A DNA stretch of 64,000 nucleotides from Deltaproteobacteria bacterium. GTDB lineage: Bacteria > Desulfobacterota > Syntrophia > Syntrophales > Smithellaceae. Numbering within the stretch: the stretch's first letter is position 1; each line of letters opens with the position of its first letter. The notes under the pieces were generated by a model that worked only from the letters and a program-made list of their open reading frames with translations, was not told the DNA's origin and did no database searches. The stretch covers positions 151,604 through 215,603 of the forward strand of contig JAAYDW010000037.1 in assembly GCA_012729055.1 (NCBI GenBank), in the 5' to 3' direction. The position numbers and the translations under genes were made by a program. This document shows positions 8,636 to 20,438 of the stretch, one piece after another.

Positions 8636-8944
8636 TTATGCCGGGGGCTTCCCGCACTCCTTGCACTTGCCGTCCGGACCGATGACGCCGATGCACGCTC
8701 CGTCGCTGCATAAAATGCGTTTGTCCCAGTCTTCATCCTCTGCCTCCGGCACAGCGGCAACCGCTTCTTCCTCAGCAGCAGGCTGTTGTGTGGGCTGGCC
8801 GTGGCCTTCGGGAAGGACGCCTTCATAAGGCTTCCCGCACTCCTTGCACTTGCCGTCCGGACCGATGACGCCGATGCACGCTCCGTCGCTGCATAAAATG
8901 CGTTTGTCCCAGTCTTCCTGTTCATCAAAGATGATTTCCGTCAT
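8636..8944 (-). CDS. Small protein with duplicated Cys-rich ribbon motif
   Basis: A 102-aa acidic protein of unknown function. It contains two copies of a roughly 29-residue unit (WDKRILCSDGACIGV, then IGPDGKCKECGKP), each with four cysteines in a CxxxxC...CxxC layout, suggesting a zinc ribbon or redox knuckle. The copies are joined by a Pro/Gln/Glu-rich linker of about 30 residues (PTQQPAAEEEAVAAVPEAE). The two copies are encoded by an exact 89-bp DNA repeat. No signal peptide or membrane segment is seen, so it is probably cytoplasmic. The gene stands alone between a terminator and the rtcB-archease operon. Confidence 0.75.
   Translation of the reverse strand: MTEIIFDEQEDWDKRILCSDGACIGVIGPDGKCKECGKPYEGVLPEGHGQPTQQPAAEEEAVAAVPEAEDEDWDKRILCSDGACIGVIGPDGKCKECGKPPA
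8646..8734. repeat. 89-bp direct repeat, copy 1
   Basis: This segment appears identical, base for base, to 8829-8917. It encodes the C-terminal Cys-rich unit of the small protein. Identity at silent positions points to recent duplication or gene conversion rather than ancient divergence. Confidence 0.92.
8829..8917. repeat. 89-bp direct repeat, copy 2
   Basis: Exact partner of 8646-8734, 183 bp away start to start, encoding the N-terminal Cys-rich unit. The intervening linker DNA is unrelated. Confidence 0.92.
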
Positions 8945-9030
8945 GTGTTTCTCCGCTTTTTTTATTGATGAGAATTCTTATGATGTCTGGCCAAAAAAGT
9001 CAATTCGAACCGAAACAACCCGGCGGGATT

Positions 9031-10473
9031 TTATCCCTTGATGCAGGCAATGGATTTGAGTCTTGCCACCTTTTTCGCGATGCCCGCCTCGTGAACCACG
9101 TCTACGACGTCGTTAAGGTTTTTGTACGCCTCGGGCATTTCCTCGCAAAGCGTGCCCTTGTTCGCGGCCATGACCACGACGCCCCGGTCCGCCAGTTCGC
9201 GGCTGATGGAGCGCCCCCGGCTGGATTTGATCGCCTGCGACCGGCTCATCAAGCGGCCCGCGCCGTGGCAGGCGCTGCCGAACGTTTCGTTCATGGCCTT
9301 TTCCTGACCGACAAGCACATAGGAACCGGCGCCCATATCGCCGGGAATCAGCACCGGCTGGCCGACGCTCCGGTAAAGGACCGGAACCGCCTCATGGCCC
9401 GCCGGATAAGCCCGCGTCGCTCCCTTGCGGTGTACACAGAGTTTCTTTTCCACTCCCGCGACGTGAAAGGACTCTATCTTGGCAATGTTGTGGCAGACAT
9501 CGTACACGAGGCGCATGCCCAGCTCCCGCGGCGCGATGTGCAGAGCTTTCTCGAAAACCTCACGGGTGAGATGCATCAGGATTTGCCGGTTAGCCCAGGC
9601 GTAGTTGGCCCCGCAGGCCATGGCAGCCAGATAATTTTTCCCCCGCTGTGCGGCGAGGTATGTGCAGGCGAGCTGCCGGTCGGGAAGGACGATGCCTGTT
9701 TCCGCCTGGTGCTTGACCATCAGCGCCAGATAATCGTCGCAGATCTGGTAGCCCAGGCCGCGTGACCCGGTATGGATCATCACCACAATCCGGCCTTTCC
9801 GAAGGCCGAAGGCGGCGGCCGCCCGTTCATCGAAGATCTCCTGCACGACTTCAATTTCGAGAAAGTGGTTTCCGGATCCCAGCGTGCCGAGCTGCTCCCT
9901 GCCCCGCTCGAGCGCCCGGGCCGACACCTGCTCCGGATCCGCTCCTCCGAGACAGCCACCGTCTTCCGTCGTTTCCAGGTCCTGCGCAGAGCCGAAACCG
10001 GCTTGCACCGCCCAGCGCGCTCCTTCCGCGAGCACTTTTTGCTGATCCTTGCCGGACAGGCGGACATAGCCGGTGGATCCCACGCCCGCCGGAATGCGCC
10101 GGTACAGGGCGGCGGTAAGGTCTTTGATTCGCTCCCGGACGTTGTCGAGCGCGAGGTCCGTCGCCATCAGGCGGCAGCCGCAGTTGATGTCGTAGCCCAC
10201 ACCGCCGGGGGAAATGATGCCCGACTCCAGATCGAAGGCCGCCACGCCGCCGATGGGAAAACCGTATCCCCAGTGAATATCCGGCATGGCGAGCGAGAAA
10301 TTGACGATGCCGGGCAGATGGGCAACATTGGCCACCTGCCGGGCGCTTTCGTCTTTGGCCAGCAGACCGGCCGTTTTATCGCTCGCGTAAATGATGCCCG
10401 GCACGCGCATGGCGCCGGTCTGCGGCACCAGCCAGCGGTTGTCGTCCAGTTTTTCCAGTTTGATGTCATACAT
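9031..10473 (-). CDS. rtcB: tRNA-splicing/RNA-repair ligase RtcB
   Basis: A 480-aa GTP-dependent, Mn-dependent RNA ligase joining 2',3'-cyclic phosphate or 3'-phosphate ends to 5'-OH ends. Visible: the metal-site motif GVGYDINCGCRL (Cys about 98), several conserved histidines (SGNHFLE, HTGSRGLG), and the guanylylation motif CHGAGRLMSR near residue 400. Length is standard. Its start overlaps the end of the archease gene by 8 nt, so the ligase and its activator are translationally coupled. In bacteria this serves RNA repair rather than intron splicing; no rtcR-type regulator is adjacent. Confidence 0.95.
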   Translation of the reverse strand: MYDIKLEKLDDNRWLVPQTGAMRVPGIIYASDKTAGLLAKDESARQVANVAHLPGIVNFSLAMPDIHWGYGFPIGGVAAFDLESGIISPGGVGYDINCGCRLMATDLALDNVRERIKDLTAALYRRIPAGVGSTGYVRLSGKDQQKVLAEGARWAVQAGFGSAQDLETTEDGGCLGGADPEQVSARALERGREQLGTLGSGNHFLEIEVVQEIFDERAAAAFGLRKGRIVVMIHTGSRGLGYQICDDYLALMVKHQAETGIVLPDRQLACTYLAAQRGKNYLAAMACGANYAWANRQILMHLTREVFEKALHIAPRELGMRLVYDVCHNIAKIESFHVAGVEKKLCVHRKGATRAYPAGHEAVPVLYRSVGQPVLIPGDMGAGSYVLVGQEKAMNETFGSACHGAGRLMSRSQAIKSSRGRSISRELADRGVVVMAANKGTLCEEMPEAYKNLNDVVDVVHEAGIAKKVARLKSIACIKG

Positions 10474-10888
10474 CGAAGATCACCCTTGCCTTCCACCGCG
10501 TCTTTTCCTTCACCACACTCAAGCCGTGATAGGTGACGGCCTTGAGCTCCGTTCGGACCGTGTGCTTTTCCGGACGGTAGCGCACCAGCGCCAGCTCGGC
10601 TGTCAGTCTCCGGGCGGCAAATCCGGTCATTACACAGGAAACCGTAATCAATCGCTTCCCGTTAAACAAGTATAGCACCTCCCGCAAAAAATTAACCAGC
10701 AGATCGGCCGTATCGGCCCCTTCGACGGCAACTTTTTTCCCGTGCCCCTGAAGCGGTTTTATCTCATTTTCTTCGATCATGATGTCTTTCAGCGCTACGA
10801 TGGCGTTGGTAAATAGTTCCTTTTTTGTCCGTCCGAAAAATTCAATTCCGATATCGGCGGTATGGTCGAACAGCTCGTATTTTTTCAT
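10466..10888 (-). CDS. Archease, RtcB-activating protein
   Basis: A 140-aa archease, full length, that accelerates RtcB guanylylation and turnover. The family pattern is clear: start MKKYELFDHTADIGIEFFG with the metal-binding DHTADIG, a central ADTADLLVNFLREVLYLF, and the end VTYHGLSVVKEKTRWKARVIFDV split over the last strands. I use the ATG at 10888; a longer in-frame start at 11011 adds a non-conserved basic leader. It overlaps rtcB by 8 nt and is the first gene of the pair. Confidence 0.92.
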   Translation of the reverse strand: MKKYELFDHTADIGIEFFGRTKKELFTNAIVALKDIMIEENEIKPLQGHGKKVAVEGADTADLLVNFLREVLYLFNGKRLITVSCVMTGFAARRLTAELALVRYRPEKHTVRTELKAVTYHGLSVVKEKTRWKARVIFDV

Positions 10889-11011
10889 GATCCAAGTATA
10901 GCTGAATGGTAAATAACGAACATGGGAGGAAAGCCGGCGCTGCTGCCGGAACTGACGCGCGGACGGCGGACGGATGATCGGGGATGTTTTAAGATGTATT
11001 TTTTTCTGCAA

Positions 11012-11049
11012 CCCGAGGGGGCGCTGATTTGCGATCAGCCCCCCTCGGG
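11012..11049 (-). terminator. GC-rich hairpin downstream of gyrA
   Basis: An inverted repeat of 10 plus 6 bp with one mismatch (CCCGAGGGGG...CCCCCTCGGG) begins 9 nt after the gyrA stop on the minus strand. It lacks a downstream U tract in that direction, so it may act as a transcript-end stabiliser or a Rho-assisted terminator. Confidence 0.45.
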
Positions 11050-11057
11050 ATCAAGCA

Positions 11058-13574
11058 CTATTCTTCCGCTCCGCTTTCACCGTTTTCTGCAACGGCAGCG
11101 TCATCTCCGTTGCCGTTACCGTTGCCTTCGTCATCTTTCTCATCGGCCTCCGCTGTGGTTCTGGCGACGCCGACGAGTTTTTCATCCGGTTCCAGTTCAA
11201 TGAGCTTGACGCCCTGCGTCACCCGGTGGTTGACCGGGACTTCCTGTACCCGCAGTCGGATGACCTTACCGGCGTTGCTGATCAGCATGATGTGTTCTTC
11301 ACCCTGGACCTGCAGCACGCCTGAAACGCTGCCGACCTTCGGAACGGTTTTGAGATTGATAGTCCCCTTGCCGCCGCGCGACTGAACGCGGTATTCGTCA
11401 ATGGGCGTGCATTTTCCGAATCCGTTTTCTGAAACGGTCAGCATGAACGTATTCTCGGCGGGAATTTCCACGCCGATCACGTCGTCGCCGTCGTCCAGAT
11501 TGATGCCGCGCACACCGCGCGCCGTGCGTCCCATATCGCGCACTTCATCCTCGCGGAAGCGAATCGCCATGCCGAGCCGCGTCGCGAGGAAAATATCCTG
11601 ATCGCCGTTGGTCAACTGGACATCTACCAGTTCGTCGTCGTCATCGATGGAAATCGCGATGATGCCGCCGGCCCGCGGATTGGAATACGCCGTGAGGTCG
11701 GTTTTTTTGATCGTGCCCTTTCTCGTGACCATCACGACAAATTTATCCGAAACAAATTCCCGCACGGGCAGCGTGGCGCTGACCTTTTCGCCCGGCGCCA
11801 GATTGACCAGGTTGACGATCGCTTTCCCCTTGGCGGCGCGTCCCGCCTGCGGAATCTGATAGACCTTGAGCCAGTAGACCTTGCCCAAATTAGTAAAGAC
11901 CAGCAGATAATTGTGCGTGGAGGCGATGAAGATTTTTTCGACAAAATCCTCTTCCTTGGTGCCCATGCCGACCTTGCCGCGCCCGCCGCGGTGCTGGCTC
12001 TTGTATAGGCTCACCGCGTTGCGCTTGATGTAACCGGTATGGGAGATCGTCACGACCATGTCTTCTTCCACGATCATGTCTTCGATGTTGATGTCCTCGG
12101 TGCTGGCGACGATTTCCGTGCGGCGTTCGTCTCCGTACTTTTCCCTTATTTCAGTAAGCTCGTCGATGATGACCTGCAGTACCTTTTGCGGATCGGCCAG
12201 AATGCCGGCGAGTTTGGCGATGAGCGCCGTTACTTCCGCATATTCCGCGTCGATTTTTTCGCGCTCCAGGCCGGTGAGACGCTGTAGTCTCATTTCGAGA
12301 ATGGCCTTGGCCTGGATTTCGGAAAGCTTGAACTTGAAGCACAAGAACTCGCTGGCTTCCGCCGGGTTCTTCGCCGATTTGATGACCTGAATGACTTCAT
12401 CAATATTATTGAGAGCGATGATATAGCCTTCCAAAATATGCGCCCGCTCCTTGGCGCGCGCCAGATCAAACTGCGTGCGGCGGACGACAACCTCCTGACG
12501 GAACGCAATGAATCTCTCCAGAACTTCCTTGAGGTTGAACACCACCGGCCGGCTGTCGGAAATCGCCAGCATGATGATGCCGAACGACACCTCCATTTGC
12601 GTGAATTTGTAAAGCTGGTTGAGAATGACTGCGGAATTTTCGTCCCGCTTCAGATCGACCACCACCCGGATGCCTTCGCGATCCGATTCATCGCGCAAAT
12701 CGGCAATGCCGGTAATTTTCTTGTCGCGTACCAGGTCGGCGATCTTCTCGATCAGTGCCGCCTTGTTCACCTGGTAAGGCAGTTCGGTGATGACGATGGT
12801 TTCTTTTTCGTTGCGGGCGTTCTTCTCAATGAGCGCGCGCGCCCGGACGCGGATGATGCCGCGGCCGGTTTTGTAGGCGGACAGAATTCCCTCGCGGCCG
12901 TTGATGAAGCCGGCTGTCGGAAAGTCCGGGCCGGGAATGTATTTCATCAGCTCTTCGACAATCAGCTTGGGGTTCCGGATGAGCGCGATTGTTCCGTTGA
13001 TAATTTCCGTCAGGTTGTGCGGCGGAATGTTGGTTGCCATGCCAACCGCGATGCCCGAGGATCCGTTGAGCAGCAGCAGGGGTACGCGCGTGGCCAGAAT
13101 GGACGGCTCCTGGAGGGATTCATCGTAGTTGGGAACGAAATCGACCGTATCCTTTTCCAGGTCGGCCAGGACGTCTTCCGAAATGCGGGCCAGGCGGACT
13201 TCCGTATAACGCATGGCGGCGGGAGGATCGTCGTCGATCGAGCCGAAGTTGCCCTGGCCGTCCACCATCGTGTAGCGCATGGAAAAATCCTGCGCCATGC
13301 GCACCAGTGTATCGTAAATAGCCGCATCCCCGTGCGGATGGTAACGGCCCATGATGTCGCCGACGATGCGGGCGGACTTGCGGTAGGGTTTGTTGTAGCG
13401 GTTGCCTCCTTCGTACATGGCATACAGAATCCGGCGGTGCACCGGTTTCAGGCCGTCGCGCACATCGGGAATCGCGCGCCCGATGATCACGCTCATGGCG
13501 TAGTCCATGTAGGACTTCTTCATTTCGTCTTCTATATTCACCAGCGTATACTTATGGTGGATATCTCTTTCCAT
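11058..13574 (-). CDS. gyrA: DNA gyrase subunit A
   Basis: An 838-aa type IIA topoisomerase subunit that cleaves and rejoins DNA. Seen: the N-terminal winged-helix domain, the active-site tyrosine region ending [10 protein letters not shown] (about residues 120-130), the quinolone-resistance region [17 protein letters not shown], the GyrA box [10 protein letters not shown] that distinguishes gyrase from topoisomerase IV, six C-terminal beta-pinwheel repeats, and a Glu/Gly/Asn-rich acidic tail. The residue equivalent to E. coli Ser83 is alanine. The gene lies 19 nt after gyrB on the same strand, in the origin cluster. Confidence 0.97.
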   Translation of the reverse strand: MERDIHHKYTLVNIEDEMKKSYMDYAMSVIIGRAIPDVRDGLKPVHRRILYAMYEGGNRYNKPYRKSARIVGDIMGRYHPHGDAAIYDTLVRMAQDFSMRYTMVDGQGNFGSIDDDPPAAMRYTEVRLARISEDVLADLEKDTVDFVPNYDESLQEPSILATRVPLLLLNGSSGIAVGMATNIPPHNLTEIINGTIALIRNPKLIVEELMKYIPGPDFPTAGFINGREGILSAYKTGRGIIRVRARALIEKNARNEKETIVITELPYQVNKAALIEKIADLVRDKKITGIADLRDESDREGIRVVVDLKRDENSAVILNQLYKFTQMEVSFGIIMLAISDSRPVVFNLKEVLERFIAFRQEVVVRRTQFDLARAKERAHILEGYIIALNNIDEVIQVIKSAKNPAEASEFLCFKFKLSEIQAKAILEMRLQRLTGLEREKIDAEYAEVTALIAKLAGILADPQKVLQVIIDELTEIREKYGDERRTEIVASTEDINIEDMIVEEDMVVTISHTGYIKRNAVSLYKSQHRGGRGKVGMGTKEEDFVEKIFIASTHNYLLVFTNLGKVYWLKVYQIPQAGRAAKGKAIVNLVNLAPGEKVSATLPVREFVSDKFVVMVTRKGTIKKTDLTAYSNPRAGGIIAISIDDDDELVDVQLTNGDQDIFLATRLGMAIRFREDEVRDMGRTARGVRGINLDDGDDVIGVEIPAENTFMLTVSENGFGKCTPIDEYRVQSRGGKGTINLKTVPKVGSVSGVLQVQGEEHIMLISNAGKVIRLRVQEVPVNHRVTQGVKLIELEPDEKLVGVARTTAEADEKDDEGNGNGNGDDAAVAENGESGAEE

Positions 13575-13593
13575 TTTTTACTTCCTCTCTTGA

Positions 13594-16041
<2,448 letters not shown>

Positions 16042-16047
16042 TCAAAT

Positions 16048-17160
16048 TTATATTTTCAGCGGCATGACGATACACAGGTAATTATCGCCATCCGCCGGTT
16101 TAATGAGGGTCGGCTTCAAGCCTACTCCCACTTCCATGATGATGCTGTCCGGAGAAATGACGGATACGGCATCAATGACATAATTCACATTGAATCCGAC
16201 GTCCATGTCTTCTCCCGTGTAACTGATATCGATTTCTTCCGTGGCTTCACCGACATCCAGGTTCGTGGAATTGAGCGTCATCTTCCCGGCGGTAAAAGAA
16301 ATAATCACGCCGCTGTAGCGCTCCGATGAAACGACATTCATTCTCCGTAATGCATGGAGAAAGGTTTCCTTGTCCAAAACGACGGCTACACCCTTTTCCG
16401 TGGGAATCACGCGCTTGTAATCCGGATAATCCGCGTCCACCAAATTGACTTTAAGAATGGTATTTTCCGTTTTCACCACAAACATGTTCTTGTGAATGCC
16501 CACGCTGACATTCTCATGAACGTCCGTTATTTTCTTGACCTCCATCAACCCTTTGCGGGGAATGATCACGCCTTTGATAAGTTCGGGACAGGGTTCCGGC
16601 GTCTGAACTTTTGCCACCGCCAGACGATGTCCATCTGTCGCCACCATTCTCCAGATATGGTTTGTTCCATCGGATGCCGTCTCCAAAAGAACGCCGTTGA
16701 GATTTTTCCTACTCTCATCGAACGCCATGGCAAATGACGTTTTATTAATCAGTTCCTTAACGGCGGATCCGGGAATATTGAAAAACGGAACATTCTGGCT
16801 GTCGCCGACGCTTGGAAAATCGTCCGCCGGCAATCCCGGTATCTTGTAAACGGCGCGCTGGCAAGTCACCTTGACGATGTTATTGGCGCTTTTGATGAAA
16901 TGCACGATGTCGCCCTGGATTTCCCGAACCATTTCATAAAGCTTCTTGGCGGACAAAGTGATTTCCCCTTTTTCGGCAATATCCGCTTCGTAATCGGAAA
17001 TAAGACTGATTTCCCGGTCGGTGGCGATGATTTTCAACTTATTATGCTCTGCTTTTAGAAGTACATTATTCAAAATGGGTGTCGTTGTCTTTTTTTCAAC
17101 AATACCTAGAGTCTTTTGAATACCGTCCAAGAAGGTATTTCTGCTGATTTTAAATTCCAT
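16048..17160 (-). CDS. dnaN: DNA polymerase III beta sliding clamp
   Basis: A 370-aa sliding clamp with the three-fold clamp architecture. The N-terminus MEFKISRNTFLDGIQKTLGIV, central LPADDFP and C-terminal end YLCIVMPLKI are typical (the last being the MPM/MPL terminal motif at the clamp-binding pocket). An ideal AGGAGG site lies 5 nt before the ATG. dnaA is upstream across a 157-nt AT-rich spacer, which is the likely origin region. gyrB follows directly. Confidence 0.96.
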   Translation of the reverse strand: MEFKISRNTFLDGIQKTLGIVEKKTTTPILNNVLLKAEHNKLKIIATDREISLISDYEADIAEKGEITLSAKKLYEMVREIQGDIVHFIKSANNIVKVTCQRAVYKIPGLPADDFPSVGDSQNVPFFNIPGSAVKELINKTSFAMAFDESRKNLNGVLLETASDGTNHIWRMVATDGHRLAVAKVQTPEPCPELIKGVIIPRKGLMEVKKITDVHENVSVGIHKNMFVVKTENTILKVNLVDADYPDYKRVIPTEKGVAVVLDKETFLHALRRMNVVSSERYSGVIISFTAGKMTLNSTNLDVGEATEEIDISYTGEDMDVGFNVNYVIDAVSVISPDSIIMEVGVGLKPTLIKPADGDNYLCIVMPLKI

Positions 17161-17334
17161 CCTTTCCTCCTATGGTATTAGTTCTTTAGTTTCTTAACTT
17201 AAATATACAAAAACAGTATTAGTAATATGGCCTGTGGATATGTGGATTTAAAAATTTTCACTAATGATTTCTGTAATATTTTTTTAAATCCCTGTTGATG
17301 GTTTGTGCAAATCCCTTCTACGTTTTGTGGATAA
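17161..17334. other. Candidate replication origin (dnaA-dnaN spacer)
   Basis: The 157-nt spacer plus the dnaA 3' end is markedly AT-rich compared with its surroundings. It holds a perfect DnaA box TGTGGATAA at 17326-17334 (inside the dnaA 3' end) and two near boxes in tandem, TGTGGATAT at 17233-17241 and TGTGGATTT at 17241-17249, which share one base and are followed by an A/T run. The position between dnaA and dnaN and the rsmG-parAB neighbourhood match known origins. Cumulative GC skew would be needed to confirm. Confidence 0.55.
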
Positions 17335-18664
17335 CACTATCTTCAATTTCCTGGACCATCTTTTTAAAGTTCGTGTCCGAATCCATAGCATTCAGGATTT
17401 TATTATTGGCGTATATCACCGTGGAATGATCCCGGCCGCCAATTTTTTGACCTATATCCGGATAAGAGAAATTTGTCAGTTTTCTGGCGAGGTACATGGA
17501 AATCTGCCGGGCCAGCACCAAGTTTTTGTTTTTATTGTGGGCTTTAATGTCCGCGATTTTGACATTCATTTTACCGGCAACGGTTTTTATGATTTCCTCC
17601 ACACTGACATCCTCTTTATTATTGTGCTTTACAAGCTGCTTCAAAACCTCCTTTACCAGATCCAAATCGATTTTCCGGTTGGTCAGCGACGAATAAGCGG
17701 CAATCCGCACCAGAAATCCCTCCAGTTCCCGGATATTGGACTCAACGTGCGAGGCGATATACTGTGCGGTGGAGGAAGACAGTTCAATTTTGTTTTCCTG
17801 CATTTTCTTTTCAATAATAGCGATCTTTGTTTCTATTTCCGGCGGCTGGATGTCGGCGATCAGCCCCCATTCAAAGCGCGAGCGCAGCCTTCCCTCCAGA
17901 TTTGGAATATCCTTTGGAAATTTGTCGGATGTGACCACAATCTGCTTGCCGGAATCATGCAGCGTGTTGAACGTATGAAAAAATTCTTCCTGGGTTCTGT
18001 CCTTGCCGGCCAGAAACTGAATGTCATCAATCAGCAATGAACCGATATTCCTGTATTTTTCCCGAAATTTCGGCATTCGGTCGTAGCGGATGGAATTAAT
18101 CATTTCATTCATGAAAGCTTCTGCGGAAACGTACATAACATTTATATCCGGATGACTGGCGATGGTCATCAGACCGATCGCGTTTAGCAGGTGGGTTTTG
18201 CCCAGACCGGATCCCCCATAGATAAATAGGGGATTATAATTTTTTGCCGGCTGCTTGGCAACGGCGATGGAAGCGGCATGGGCAAACTGGTTGGATTGTC
18301 CGACGACAAAGCGGTCAAACGTATAATTACTATTTAGCAAAGATATACTTTTGCTCCTGGCGGCAGTCGGCGCTCCCGCATTCGCTTCAAAAGGCAGTTG
18401 AGCCGGTTCAGGCTTTTTTTCCTTTTCCTTACTTAACACGAAATCAATATCGACGCTGATGCCGACGACACTGTGCAGCGTGTTCTTGATCATGGGCAGA
18501 TAATTATCCATGAGCCAGTCCTTGAAAAATTTATTCGGAACGCCCAGTTGAACGCACTTATCCTCCATGGCGATGATTTTAATCGGTTTTATCCAGGTGT
18601 CAAAATTTTGCTTTGACACTTTTTCCTGAATGATTTTAGTGGCTTTATCCCACACAGCTTCCAT
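17318..18664 (-). CDS. dnaA: Chromosomal replication initiator DnaA
   Basis: A 448-aa initiator, full length. Domain I occupies about 1-85, a short linker follows, then the AAA+ domain with Walker A GGSGLGKTHLL, Walker B SLLIDDIQFLAGK and sensor region; the C-terminal DNA-binding domain IV ends with the HTH signature GGRDHSTVIYANNKI. It binds DnaA boxes and ATP, opens the origin and represses its own gene. The upstream gap to parB (58 nt) contains a DnaA box and a perfect palindrome suited to autoregulation. Confidence 0.97.
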   Translation of the reverse strand: MEAVWDKATKIIQEKVSKQNFDTWIKPIKIIAMEDKCVQLGVPNKFFKDWLMDNYLPMIKNTLHSVVGISVDIDFVLSKEKEKKPEPAQLPFEANAGAPTAARSKSISLLNSNYTFDRFVVGQSNQFAHAASIAVAKQPAKNYNPLFIYGGSGLGKTHLLNAIGLMTIASHPDINVMYVSAEAFMNEMINSIRYDRMPKFREKYRNIGSLLIDDIQFLAGKDRTQEEFFHTFNTLHDSGKQIVVTSDKFPKDIPNLEGRLRSRFEWGLIADIQPPEIETKIAIIEKKMQENKIELSSSTAQYIASHVESNIRELEGFLVRIAAYSSLTNRKIDLDLVKEVLKQLVKHNNKEDVSVEEIIKTVAGKMNVKIADIKAHNKNKNLVLARQISMYLARKLTNFSYPDIGQKIGGRDHSTVIYANNKILNAMDSDTNFKKMVQEIEDSVIHKT

Positions 18665-18675
18665 AAAACAACCCT

Positions 18676-18710
18676 TTATTCACAGCCCTATCAACACCTG
18701 TTGATAGGGC
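18676..18710 (-). promoter_or_regulatory. DnaA box plus 12-bp perfect palindrome before dnaA
   Basis: TTATTCACA at 18676-18684 fits TTATNCACA. Immediately next to it lies a palindrome with 12-bp arms and a 2-nt centre (18685-18696 and 18699-18710). Each arm contains CTATCAACA, a two-mismatch DnaA-box-like sequence. In the 58 nt between parB and dnaA this could be an autoregulatory operator or a hairpin ending parAB transcription; no U tract follows. Confidence 0.5.
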
Positions 18711-18722
18711 TTAAAATGTTTC

Positions 18723-19580
18723 TTACAGTTCATCAAGAAGGTAACGCGCCAGACGGTTGAGTTCATCCATGGACGAATAGCGAATTTCAATTGCGCCCTT
18801 CCTGGACGAACCCCTGAGATTGACCCGGGCCATGCATTTGGCGGAAAGCTGCTTTTCCAGGTCCGCCATAAAACGGTCCCGCGCGGCAACTTTTTTTTCT
18901 CCGGGTTTTTGCTTTAGTTTACCGATGAGCTTTTCGGTTTCCCGGACATTCAATTCCTTTTTCAGGAGAAGATCCAGCACAACGATCTGCTCCTCCTGTG
19001 TGGGCAGCGCCAGCAGGCAACGCGCGTGACCCGGCGTAATTTTCTGTTCCAGCAGGGCATTTTTCACCCGGGGCGGCAGTTTTAAAAGCCGGATCGTGTT
19101 CGTGATCGTGGAACGGTCTTTACCGACCTGCAGGGATATTTCTTCCTGAGACAGGCGAAATTTTTCCATCAACGTTACATACGCTTCCGCCTCTTCCAGC
19201 GGATTCAGCTCCTCGCGCAGCAGATTTTCAATCAGCGATATTTCCGCCGCTTCCATATCCGTGGCGTTGCGGACAACGATCGGCACCTCGTGGAGACCCG
19301 CCGCCTGCGCCGCGCGCCAGCGTCGTTCCCCGGCGATGATTTCATAGCCGCCGTCTACTTTCCGGACGATGATCGGCTGAATAATGCCTTTCTGCTTGAT
19401 CGAGGCAATGAGCTTTTTCTGATCTTCATCATCAAAGCGTTTACGGGGTTGATACGGGTTCGGGTGCAGCTCCTCAAGGCCGCAGGTATTGACGGAGGTT
19501 TTCTTTCCCGCTTCATTGTCCAGCAGGTCTGAAAATATCGCGCCCAGTCCCTTGCCCAGTGCATCTTTTTTTTGCGCCAT
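18723..19580 (-). CDS. parB: Chromosome-partitioning protein ParB (Spo0J)
   Basis: A 285-aa centromere-binding CTPase clamp. Seen: N-terminal KKDALGKGLGAIF, the NPYQPRKRFD start of the ParB/Srx domain, GERRWRAAQAAGL (CTP-binding/arginine patch), the SLIENLLREELNPLEEA segment, and a HTH (LSQEEISLQVGKDRSTITNTI). The usual ENLQR/ENIQR motif reads ENLLR here, replacing a commonly conserved glutamine. The start codon abuts the parA stop with no gap (TAAATG). I did not find a convincing full parS palindrome in the window. Confidence 0.94.
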   Translation of the reverse strand: MAQKKDALGKGLGAIFSDLLDNEAGKKTSVNTCGLEELHPNPYQPRKRFDDEDQKKLIASIKQKGIIQPIIVRKVDGGYEIIAGERRWRAAQAAGLHEVPIVVRNATDMEAAEISLIENLLREELNPLEEAEAYVTLMEKFRLSQEEISLQVGKDRSTITNTIRLLKLPPRVKNALLEQKITPGHARCLLALPTQEEQIVVLDLLLKKELNVRETEKLIGKLKQKPGEKKVAARDRFMADLEKQLSAKCMARVNLRGSSRKGAIEIRYSSMDELNRLARYLLDEL

Positions 19581-20348
19581 TTACAACTCTCCCCGAAGAA
19601 TTTCCTCAGCCAGCTCCATATAAGCTATGGCTCCCCGCGACTTTACGTCATACAGGAGGATCGGCAGGCCGTGACTGGGGCATTCCGACAACCGGACGTT
19701 GCGCGGAATGATGGTTTTAAAAACCTTTTTTCCCAGGTGCTTGCGGACATCCTCCGTCACACGATGCGCCAAAGAATTGCGCGCATCGAACATCGTCAGC
19801 AAGATACCGCCCAAAGCCAGTCCGGGATTCAAATTCGCCTTCACCAGCTTGACCGTGTTAAGCAGATATCCCAGGCCTTCCATTGCGTAATACTCGCATT
19901 GCAAGGGAACAATCAGGGAATCCGCCGCCACCAGCGCGTTGACCGTCATGAAACCCATCGACGGCGGGCAGTCGATAATAATAAAATCATAAGGCTTATC
20001 CATATTTTTGAGCAGTCTGCGCAGACGACTTTCCCGGTTTTCCAGAGTGACGAATTCCACTTCCAGACCGATCAGATCCTGGTTGGAGGGGACCACATCC
20101 AGATCCGGAAGAGCCGTTTTCACGATTACAGAATCGAGCGGCGCCTTTCCGATCATGGCGTGGTAGAAATTCGCCTGTTCATACCGCATCCTGTCAATGC
20201 CCAGACCGCTCGTGGAATTGCCCTGCGAATCGGCGTCAATGAGCAGCGTTTTCTTGCGGGCAGCAGCCAGCGAAGCGGACAAATTAATTGCTGTCGTCGT
20301 TTTGCCGACGCCGCCTTTTTGATTTGCGATGCATATGATTTTATTCAT
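19581..20348 (-). CDS. parA: Chromosome-partitioning ATPase ParA (Soj)
   Basis: A 255-aa MinD/ParA ATPase with deviant Walker A KGGVGKTTTAINL (residues about 11-23), Walker A' DADSQGNST and Walker B FIIIDCPPSMG. It moves ParB-parS complexes over the nucleoid. Length and lack of an N-terminal extension mark a chromosomal (type Ib-like) ParA. It is coupled to parB and preceded by rsmG 90 nt away, the conserved origin-proximal order. Confidence 0.95.
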   Translation of the reverse strand: MNKIICIANQKGGVGKTTTAINLSASLAAARKKTLLIDADSQGNSTSGLGIDRMRYEQANFYHAMIGKAPLDSVIVKTALPDLDVVPSNQDLIGLEVEFVTLENRESRLRRLLKNMDKPYDFIIIDCPPSMGFMTVNALVAADSLIVPLQCEYYAMEGLGYLLNTVKLVKANLNPGLALGGILLTMFDARNSLAHRVTEDVRKHLGKKVFKTIIPRNVRLSECPSHGLPILLYDVKSRGAIAYMELAEEILRGEL

Positions 20349-20438
20349 TATTTATGTGTAAGTCTTTCACAAAAATTTCTTGGAAAAACTTATGTGAGGA
20401 CTAACACAAAAACGGGTTTTTTAGAAGGCTTTTTTGCT

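Noticed and set aside
20349..20438. parS site or DnaA boxes between parA and rsmG
   Set aside because: AT-rich but I find neither a TGTTTCACGTGAAACA-like palindrome nor a TTATNCACA match.
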